A stretch of DNA of 6,667 nt. Origin: Candidatus Aminicenantes bacterium UBA4820. Lineage in GTDB: Bacteria > Acidobacteriota > UBA4820. Positions 1 to 5,000 of this stretch are shown piece by piece. The notes beneath the pieces are model-generated. The model was not told the origin of the DNA, did no database searches, and worked only from the letters and a program-made list of their open reading frames with translations. Position 1 is the stretch's first letter; every line of letters begins with the position of its first letter. The position numbers were made by a program, and so were the translations under genes. The stretch is from assembly GCA_002402325.1 (NCBI GenBank), contig DHFQ01000154.1, positions 1 to 6,667 of the forward strand, in the 5' to 3' direction.

Positions 1-179
1 GAACCAGAGGGACCAACTATCGCTATAAATTCTCCACTTTTAACCTTTAAACTTATCCCCCTTAACGCTTCAACCTGTATCTTACCTGTGTCATAGATTT
101 TTCTAATTCCTTCCATTGAGATTACATTACCATTTCCATTTGAGTTGTTTTCCTTTTTCTTGAAAAAGGGAATATTCAT
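1..179 (-). CDS. ABC transporter ATP-binding subunit, MacB/LolD type (partial, N-terminus only)
   Basis: The first 60 residues of a cytoplasmic ATPase that would power the two permeases encoded just upstream; the rest lies beyond the left edge. The sequence shows the usual opening of this family: a first beta strand with an A-loop aromatic (Tyr29 in IRKIYDTG), then VEALRGISLKVKSGE, then IAIVGPSGS, which is the start of the Walker A motif. The Walker A Lys, signature motif and Walker B are outside the window. The start at 179 is supported by AGGAG six bases upstream (186-190), which overlaps the TAG stop of the preceding permease gene, so the two are probably translationally coupled. A short extension (residues 4-18, FFKKKE followed by an Asn/Gly-rich stretch) precedes the domain. 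The later Met22 has no Shine-Dalgarno site and is a poor alternative. Family assignment is firm; the transported substrate is unknown. Confidence 0.9.
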   Translation of the reverse strand, partial: MNIPFFKKKENNSNGNGNVISMEGIRKIYDTGKIQVEALRGISLKVKSGEFIAIVGPSG

Positions 180-188
180 CTTTTTCTC

Positions 189-1448
189 CTATTCATACCG
201 TAAAGTTTCTGCGGGATTTATGAGCGATGCCCTTCTTGAGGGGAAATAGCCGGAAAGAAAACCGACAAAACCTAAAACCAGAGATGTAAAAATCCCTATT
301 GGTAAAGAGAGTTCAGGCTTTCCCAGAAATTCCAACGCCTCATTTCCCTCAGTTGGAATTATGGAAATAATAAAAACAATGACAAAAGAGATAATCAAAC
401 CAAACAAGCCTCCAACGAGAGTGTAGAAAAAACTTTGAAGTAAAAAAGGAGTTGTTATCCACTGTGGTTTTGCACCTATTGCCATCATTATTCCAATCTC
501 TTTTGTCTTTTCCTTTACAACCGCATACATTATGTTTGCAACACCTGTTCCTCCAACAAGAAGGGTCAAAACGCCGATTATTCCTAAAAAGAGTTTTATC
601 CCGATTGTAAAATTGAGAAGTTGTTTTGAACTTTTCACTGTATCCCAGATATGCATTCCCTTTGGGTCTTCCGGGCTAAAGCCACATTTTACCGCCATAA
701 CTTTTTTGAATTCTTTTAAGGCATTTTCCATTTTTTCAGGGGAGGAAACCCTTAAAACATAATTGTCTATCTCCTTTTTCCCAAATTGAGATATAAATGT
801 TGTGATGGGAATAACGCACTGGTAAGAGTCAGGAGCGTGATATGCACCCATCTGAAGTTTATTTTTTAAAATTCCTATTACGGTGTAAGGGGTATCGTTA
901 AGGAGAACCTCTTTACCAACTCCATCTTCATTCCCAAAAAGTTCCTTTGCCCTATCATTTCCTATGAATATTACCCTTCTTTTCTCTCTCTCATCATTTG
1001 CGTTAAAAAATCTTCCCCCCTTTTGAGGAATTAAATTTCTCATCTCACCATATTCCCAATTTACACCCGTAACAAGAAGCGTCAAAGTTTTTGACTTATA
1101 GGTCAAAGTGGTTGACCAATTGCACATCTCTCCTGAAACAGAATCAAATTGTGGAATCCTCTCCCTTACAAAGGGAATATCCTCTACCCGGAAGATAATT
1201 CTTCTTCCCTCTTTTAATCCCTGATAACTCATTGAAGTCTCGCCGGGCCAAACAACCGCAATATTTTCACCCATTCCATTCCTTGCTTTGACCATTCTTT
1301 TTTGAAGTCCGTTACCAAAGGCAAGAAGGAGTAAGATTGCAACAGTTCCCCACGATATTGCAGCAATTGTTAAAATCGCCCTCTTTTTTCTCAAAAAAGC
1401 GCTACTTAAAAAAAGGGTTAAGATAATTTTTAATTCCTCTTTATTCAT
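189..1448 (-). CDS. MacB/FtsX-type ABC transporter permease (second of a pair)
   Basis: A 419-residue inner-membrane permease with the MacB layout: one N-terminal membrane helix (about 24-46), a large extracytoplasmic MacB-type domain (about 50-280), then three helices (about 282-306, 334-364, 380-402). The FtsX signature follows the second helix: VGGTGVANIMYAVVKEKTKE and then IGIMMAIGAKP. The C-terminus SGYFPSRRASLINPAETLRYE-like ending is standard for the family. There is no fused ATPase, unlike E. coli MacB, so it must use the separate ATPase that follows 9 nt downstream. GAGG at 1454-1457 overlaps the TGA stop of the preceding permease and lies five bases from this ATG. It is a clear paralog of that permease, sharing NLIPQKGGRF and VIFIGND blocks. 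Three cysteines (109, 211, 255) lie in the predicted extracytoplasmic domain; its partner has none there. Substrate unknown. Confidence 0.93.
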   Translation of the reverse strand: MNKEELKIILTLFLSSAFLRKKRAILTIAAISWGTVAILLLLAFGNGLQKRMVKARNGMGENIAVVWPGETSMSYQGLKEGRRIIFRVEDIPFVRERIPQFDSVSGEMCNWSTTLTYKSKTLTLLVTGVNWEYGEMRNLIPQKGGRFFNANDEREKRRVIFIGNDRAKELFGNEDGVGKEVLLNDTPYTVIGILKNKLQMGAYHAPDSYQCVIPITTFISQFGKKEIDNYVLRVSSPEKMENALKEFKKVMAVKCGFSPEDPKGMHIWDTVKSSKQLLNFTIGIKLFLGIIGVLTLLVGGTGVANIMYAVVKEKTKEIGIMMAIGAKPQWITTPFLLQSFFYTLVGGLFGLIISFVIVFIISIIPTEGNEALEFLGKPELSLPIGIFTSLVLGFVGFLSGYFPSRRASLINPAETLRYE

Positions 1449-1455
1449 CTTTACC

Positions 1456-2688
1456 TCAAAATTTCATAGCAATTACAGGCTCTTTCAAAGAGGCTTCTCT
1501 GGCGGGGAAATAGCCTGAAATTACCCCTATTAAGCCAACAACAAAAGTTGTTACAACCGCTATGGGAATGGTAATTCGTGGAATTCCGATGTACTGCTCA
1601 AACCCCATCTTTGAAAAGAAAGTGCAGATTACAATTGAAAAGACAATTCCAATAATTCCTCCCACTATCGTAATAATGAGTGATTCGGAAAGAAATTGAA
1701 AAAGGATGTAATTTGGCTTTGCACCAAGTGCCATTTTTATACCTATCTCTTTAGTCCTCTCTTCAACGACAACATTCATAATGTTTGAAACACCAATTCC
1801 ACCAACTATCAAAGTAAGAGAACCGACAATGGAAAGAAAGAGAGTGAAGGCAAGCATAAATGTATCAAGGAAAGAGAACATTTCAGTAGTATCCCAAACC
1901 GATATTGCCTCAGAGTCTTTGGGGTCAAAATGTAGTTTTTTTCCCAAAACTGCTCTTATCTCTTCAGTTAGAAATTTATTCAACTTTGGTTTTTGGGCTT
2001 TATAAATCAAGATTTCTGCGTATTTTTCCCCTGTTATTGATTGAAAGGTCGTTGAAGGAATAAAGGCTTTGTCTTTATCCCTTCCAGAATAACTTGAATC
2101 CTGTATTTTCGGAGCGAGGACACCAATAACCGTAAAAGGAGTTGAAAACACCTTTATCTCTCTACCTATTGGGTCATCGTTCCCAAAAATATCTTTAGCA
2201 AGGTCATTCCCAATAAAGATCACCTTTTTTTTCTCTTTTAAATCAATTTCATCAATGAACCTTCCTCCCTTTTGAGGAATGAGATTTCTCATTGTTCCAA
2301 AAATGGGTTCAACACCAGAGGTGTCAACAAGAAAATTTTTTTTGCCCGTGTCAATTTTAAAATTTGATGTATATTCCGGAGAGATTGACTCAAGAAGCTT
2401 TGATCCTTTTCTTATAAGTTCAATATCTTCATCGCTTATGCGAATCCTTCTTCCCTTTCCAATGCCTTCATAAGGAAGTGAGGTCAAAGAGGGCCAGGCG
2501 ATGACAATTCTATCTCCAACTCCAGCAAAACTCCTCTTCATCTGATTGTACATTCCATTACCAAAGGCAAGAAGCAGGCTTAAAGTAACCGTTCCCCACA
2601 TTATTCCAAAGGTCGTTAAAAATGTTCTCAATTTTTGAGTTTTTAAATCAAGGAAAAATTGTCTGAACGCATCAATTAAAAATAGCAT
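1456..2688 (-). CDS. MacB/FtsX-type ABC transporter permease (first of a pair)
   Basis: A 410-residue inner-membrane permease with helix 1 at about 21-43, an extracytoplasmic MacB-type domain at about 48-275, and three further helices at about 278-302, 328-357 and 372-394. The FtsX core is seen as GGIGVSNIMNVVVEERTKE (296-314) followed by IGIKMALGAKP, and the end reads SGYFPAREAS...KEPVIAMKF. It lacks an ATPase domain and presumably pairs with its paralog downstream and one separate ATPase. In the membrane fusion protein operon of this type the permease carries out mechanotransmission: ATP hydrolysis in the cytoplasm is coupled to movement of the outer domain. The ATG lies one base after the TAA of the fusion protein gene. 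Its best Shine-Dalgarno (AAGGA) is about 11 bases away, a bit far, so translation probably depends on coupling to the upstream gene. The only cysteine is Cys355, in a membrane helix. Confidence 0.93.
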   Translation of the reverse strand: MLFLIDAFRQFFLDLKTQKLRTFLTTFGIMWGTVTLSLLLAFGNGMYNQMKRSFAGVGDRIVIAWPSLTSLPYEGIGKGRRIRISDEDIELIRKGSKLLESISPEYTSNFKIDTGKKNFLVDTSGVEPIFGTMRNLIPQKGGRFIDEIDLKEKKKVIFIGNDLAKDIFGNDDPIGREIKVFSTPFTVIGVLAPKIQDSSYSGRDKDKAFIPSTTFQSITGEKYAEILIYKAQKPKLNKFLTEEIRAVLGKKLHFDPKDSEAISVWDTTEMFSFLDTFMLAFTLFLSIVGSLTLIVGGIGVSNIMNVVVEERTKEIGIKMALGAKPNYILFQFLSESLIITIVGGIIGIVFSIVICTFFSKMGFEQYIGIPRITIPIAVVTTFVVGLIGVISGYFPAREASLKEPVIAMKF

Positions 2689-2689
2689 T

Positions 2690-3787
2690 TTAAACTATTT
2701 CCTTTGGAGGTCTTTCAACAACTTTATCCCCCTCTTTCAATCCAGAAACAACCTCAATATTCAGTCCATCTGATAACCCTGTTTTTATTCCAATTTTCTT
2801 TACCTCTTTTGAACTTGTAGAAACTTCAACGAAGGCATCTTTTCCACTATTTTCAAATGAGATAAGTCTTTCGGGAATAGTCAGAACATTTTCCTTTTGT
2901 TCAATAATGAGTTCTGCATTTGAAGAGTAACCCGCCCTTAAAAGAAATCCTTTTTTGTTATTTAGTTCAATTTCAACATCAAAAAGAGTAGAGCCCTCCT
3001 TTTGAATTGCTTGCGGAGAGATTTTTGTTAGTTTTCCTTCAAGGAAATCGCCCGGCATTGCTCCAATTATCACCCTTGCCTCCATTCCCTCCTTCAATTT
3101 TCCAACATCAATCTCATCAACCGTTCCCTTGAAGATAAGATCTGACATATCCGCAAGAGTGGCAAGTTCAGTTCCTGCTTGATACGAAGTTAGAGGAACA
3201 ACGGGATCACCGGGGTTGACTGAACGGGTTAAAATAGATCCGGGCGCTTGAGCCTTTATGGTGTTTTCAATTTTTCCATTTGAAGAAGCGACTCTGCCTT
3301 TCATAGTAAGTTCCAATGTTTCTTTTGCCCTCATTAAATTTGAATTTGCAAGGTCAAAACTTTCCTTCTTTGCATCAAGTTCGCTTTGCGAAATTATTCT
3401 CTCTTTAAAAACAGCCAAAGCCCTTTCATAATCAGCCTTTGCACGCTCATAAGAAGCCTTTGCATAATCGTAATTTTTGGTAACTTCAATCAGTTCCTGT
3501 GGCGTTGGGTCGGGTGCAATTTCAAAAAGTAAGTCTCCAGTTTTGACTGTGTCGCCAACATCAACCGCACAGGTTTTGACAATTCCGGAGATTTTTGACT
3601 TTACCTGAAATTTTATCCTTGGTTCAATCTGCCCAACGGCAACCGCTTTCTTTACAATTGTTCCCTTTTTTACTTCAATAAGTGTCAAATTTTCCTTGTT
3701 GTTTTTTTTGAAGAAAAGAATGTAAATGAGAAAAATTACGATTAAAGATACACTAATCCACACGCCTATTTTGAGGAGTTTCTTCAC
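2690..3787 (-). CDS. HlyD/MacA-type membrane fusion protein (periplasmic adaptor)
   Basis: A 365-residue adaptor that would link the permeases to an outer-membrane channel or to the cell surface. From the GTG start: membrane anchor at 5-26 (WISVSLIVIFLIYILFF), lipoyl-like half 1 at about 59-98 (VKSKISGIVK...GDTVKTGDLLFEI), a helical hairpin at about 99-165, rich in Ala/Lys/Glu and fairly short, lipoyl-like half 2 at about 175-212 (APGSILTRSVNPGD), a beta-barrel domain at about 216-295, and a membrane-proximal domain ending GLKEGDKVVERPPKEIV. I chose GTG 3787 because AGGAGG (3793-3798) sits five bases before it; the longer frame from ATG 3814 has no Shine-Dalgarno and would add nine charged residues. 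It is the first gene of the transporter block, 87 nt after the WYL gene on the same strand. No TolC-like gene is in view. Confidence 0.92.
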   Translation of the reverse strand: MKKLLKIGVWISVSLIVIFLIYILFFKKNNKENLTLIEVKKGTIVKKAVAVGQIEPRIKFQVKSKISGIVKTCAVDVGDTVKTGDLLFEIAPDPTPQELIEVTKNYDYAKASYERAKADYERALAVFKERIISQSELDAKKESFDLANSNLMRAKETLELTMKGRVASSNGKIENTIKAQAPGSILTRSVNPGDPVVPLTSYQAGTELATLADMSDLIFKGTVDEIDVGKLKEGMEARVIIGAMPGDFLEGKLTKISPQAIQKEGSTLFDVEIELNNKKGFLLRAGYSSNAELIIEQKENVLTIPERLISFENSGKDAFVEVSTSSKEVKKIGIKTGLSDGLNIEVVSGLKEGDKVVERPPKEIV

Positions 3788-3792
3788 TTTTT

Positions 3793-3798
3793 CCTCCT
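3793..3798 (-). promoter_or_regulatory. Shine-Dalgarno site that sets the fusion protein start at GTG 3787
   Basis: On the minus strand AGGAGG is followed by five bases (AAAAA) and then GTG. The site lies inside the longer open frame that begins at ATG 3814, which itself has no recognisable ribosome binding site. The same five-base spacing occurs at the WYL gene and the second permease gene, so the GTG start is preferred. Confidence 0.8.
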
Positions 3799-3817
3799 TA
3801 TCTAAAAATACCATAAT

Positions 3818-3840
3818 TCAAATTTTTTATACGAATTTGA
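3818..3840. repeat. Inverted repeat, possible operator at the fusion protein promoter
   Basis: Perfect 7-bp arms (TCAAATT at 3818-3824 and AATTTGA at 3834-3840) flank a 9-bp spacer. The repeat begins at the edge of the candidate -10 box for the transporter genes and covers the expected transcription start, which is a typical repressor position. Low sequence complexity in this A+T-rich gap means chance is a real possibility. Confidence 0.4.
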
Positions 3841-3867
3841 TTAAAAAAAGTTTTGGTTGATTGTAAA
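3840..3867 (-). promoter_or_regulatory. Candidate sigma-70-type promoter for the transporter operon
   Basis: On the minus strand TTTACA (3867-3862) and TTTAAT (3845-3840) each match the consensus hexamers at five of six positions, with a 16-bp spacer. Transcription would start near 3833 and leave a leader of roughly 46 nt before GTG 3787. The region is A+T-rich, so the match could be accidental. The WYL gene could also read through into this operon, as no stem-plus-T-run terminator is seen in the 87-bp gap. Confidence 0.4.
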
Positions 3868-3874
3868 AAAATAT

Positions 3875-4837
3875 TTACTTATATTGCTTTAGCGCTCTTT
3901 TTAGTTTTGATTTGACTAACTCCTGCAAAGATGTTGGCCTTAAGATTTTCACTTCATCACCATATCTCATTATATCAAGTATAAGTTCTCTCTCATCTGA
4001 GTAGGGGATTTCAAGAATGTAATATCCTTCTTTATCGTAGTGGGATTTTTGTTTAGGATGCCACTCCTCCGCTTCAACCCATTTTGCAATTTGAGGAGTA
4101 AATCTTAAAACTGCCTTTGCCTTTGGTCTTCCTGAAAAAATTCCGTAAGATTCTGATAGAAATTTTCTCACTTCTTCTTGATTGAGATTTATCGAATCTT
4201 CATTTGTCTTCTCAGCATTTTCAATCCGGTCAAGGCTGAAAATTCTTAAAGTGTTTTTTAGATGGCAGAAGGCATCAAGATACCAGTTGTCTCTATATCT
4301 GACAATTTGAATTGGAGTAACCACTCTTTCAGTTACTTTGTTCTCCTGCCTGTCTTTATATTTTATCCTTATTCTCTTTTTTTCAACTATTGCATCACAA
4401 ATTGAAGACATAACTTCGGTTGGAATTTTCCTTCTGTAATGTATGGGAAGAATTCTGATGCTTTTAAGCAGCCCTTCAAGTTTTACATCTTTTGCTTTTA
4501 ACATCTTTTCAAGTTTTTCTTTGAAAGGGAATGCTTCATTTTTGATGACTCCAAAGGGAAGTTCTTTGAATGTTTCAAGCAATGTCAAAAGAACCATCAC
4601 ATCTGTAGGGGTGAACCAGACATAAGGAAGGCTTACCTGTTCACCTGGCTCAAAAACCCACACCTTTTTATGGTTATCAAATTTAATTTCAAAATTGTAT
4701 TCCGCTGAAGCCGCATTTCTTATCCTTGCAAATGTGTGCCTTCCACACTCCAATTTCTCATATAGATCCTGAGGTTTCCACACCTGCTTTTCCATAAACG
4801 CCTTGATCAACATCATTATCCTTACCTGAACGTCCAT
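3875..4837 (-). CDS. WYL-domain transcriptional regulator with N-terminal helix-turn-helix
   Basis: A 320-residue cytoplasmic DNA-binding protein. Residues about 1-65 look like a winged helix-turn-helix (VRIMMLIKAF, LYEKLECGRHTFARIRNAAS, then a wing ending KVWVFEP). Residues 70-135 are a helical connector (LPYVWFTPTDVMVLLTLL). The WYL domain spans about 142-208, with the name-giving Trp185-Tyr186-Leu187 in RDNWYLDAFCH and the typical FSLDRIE at 200-206. A C-terminal WCX-like region follows (240-300, AVLRFTPQIAKWV...RYGDEVKIL). WYL domains are known ligand-sensing modules, in several cases for nucleic acids or nucleotides; the ligand here cannot be told. I use ATG 4837 because AGGAGG lies five bases upstream; the upstream TTG at 4855 overlaps the -10 box. 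It is divergent from the GTPase-kinase gene and directly upstream of the transporter operon, so it may control either or both. Confidence 0.9.
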   Translation of the reverse strand: MDVQVRIMMLIKAFMEKQVWKPQDLYEKLECGRHTFARIRNAASAEYNFEIKFDNHKKVWVFEPGEQVSLPYVWFTPTDVMVLLTLLETFKELPFGVIKNEAFPFKEKLEKMLKAKDVKLEGLLKSIRILPIHYRRKIPTEVMSSICDAIVEKKRIRIKYKDRQENKVTERVVTPIQIVRYRDNWYLDAFCHLKNTLRIFSLDRIENAEKTNEDSINLNQEEVRKFLSESYGIFSGRPKAKAVLRFTPQIAKWVEAEEWHPKQKSHYDKEGYYILEIPYSDERELILDIMRYGDEVKILRPTSLQELVKSKLKRALKQYK

Positions 4838-4842
4838 TTTTG

Positions 4843-4848
4843 CCTCCT
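4843..4848 (-). promoter_or_regulatory. Shine-Dalgarno site that sets the WYL regulator start at ATG 4837
   Basis: AAAGGAGG on the minus strand, then CAAAA, then ATG. This fixes the start at 4837 and rejects the TTG start at 4855, which would place the site inside the coding sequence and the start codon inside the promoter. Confidence 0.85.
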
Positions 4849-4854
4849 TTGGCA

Positions 4855-4863
4855 ATTATATCA
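4855..4863 (-). promoter_or_regulatory. Extended -10 promoter element for the WYL regulator gene
   Basis: The minus strand reads TGATATAAT, that is a TGn extension plus a perfect TATAAT (4860-4855). No good -35 hexamer lies 16-18 bp upstream, only an A/T tract, which is common for extended -10 promoters. The predicted start, near 4848-4850, falls on the first bases of the Shine-Dalgarno site, giving a leader of only about 11-13 nt. Alternative promoters farther upstream cannot be excluded. Confidence 0.6.
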
Positions 4864-4866
4864 GCA

Positions 4867-4914
4867 AAAATTTATCAAAAAAAGGGCAATATCGTTAGAT
4901 AATTGATAATTTGT
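4867..4914. repeat. Inverted repeat between the divergent promoters, candidate shared operator
   Basis: Arms at 4867-4878 (AAAATTTATCAA) and 4903-4914 (TTGATAATTTGT) match at 10 of 12 positions as an inverted repeat, with a perfect inner TTATCAA/TTGATAA. The 24-bp spacer places equivalent arm positions 36 bp apart. The left arm lies just upstream of the WYL extended -10, and the right arm overlaps the rightward -35 box. A protein bound here could act on both genes; the WYL regulator itself is the obvious candidate by position. Its A+T-richness leaves a chance of coincidence. Confidence 0.5.
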
Positions 4915-4939
4915 CATATTACGATTTGTGTGATATTTT
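4911..4939 (+). promoter_or_regulatory. Sigma-70-type promoter for the GTPase-kinase gene
   Basis: TTGTCA (4911-4916) matches the -35 consensus at five of six positions. A 17-bp spacer follows, then TATTTT (4934-4939), which is preceded by TGA to form an extended -10 (4931-4939). Transcription is expected near 4945-4947, about 55 nt before the start codon at 5001. Confidence 0.6.
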
Positions 4940-4944
4940 AAATA

Positions 4945-4981
4945 ATGAAGTGGACTGTCCTTTGTGGGTAGTCTACTTTGT
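4945..4981 (+). promoter_or_regulatory. Long stem-loop in the 5' leader of the GTPase-kinase mRNA
   Basis: Bases 4945-4960 pair without a bulge with 4966-4981, leaving a 5-nt loop (TTTGT). I count 16 pairs, 11 Watson-Crick and 5 G-U. The stem begins at the predicted transcription start and ends six bases before the GAGGAG ribosome binding region. Because five pairs are G-U, the fold is specific to the plus-strand RNA and is not a DNA palindrome. It is not followed by a T run, so it is not a normal terminator. Possible roles are 5'-end stability or translation control. Confidence 0.5.
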
Positions 4982-5000
4982 CCATCAGAGGAGAGTGGTT

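Noticed and set aside
532..762. Plus-strand open frames inside the permease and WYL genes (also 1781-2005, 2279-2473, 4443-4625)
   Set aside because: They lie opposite well-supported genes and their translations show no recognisable domain, so they are antisense shadows.
3788..3814. ATG start at 3814 adding nine residues to the membrane fusion protein
   Set aside because: No Shine-Dalgarno site precedes it, while GTG 3787 has AGGAGG five bases upstream and begins directly at the basic residues before the membrane anchor.
3841..3874. Rho-independent terminator after the WYL gene
   Set aside because: Two T-runs are present on the minus strand but no G+C-containing stem precedes either of them.
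4838..4855. TTG start at 4855 adding six residues to the WYL regulator
   Set aside because: It overlaps the perfect -10 box, has no Shine-Dalgarno site, and would place the strong AGGAGG inside the coding sequence; ATG 4837 has that site at five bases.
4945..4971. Eight-codon open frame (MKWTVLCG) in the leader of the GTPase-kinase gene
   Set aside because: It begins at the predicted transcription start with no ribosome binding site and lies wholly within the stem-loop; a leaderless leader peptide is possible but unsupported.
4950..4981. Imperfect 16-bp tandem repeat and two near-palindromes (GGACTGTCC, GTAGTCTAC) as protein operators
   Set aside because: The similarity (11 of 16) and the local symmetry are by-products of the long stem-loop that covers the same bases.
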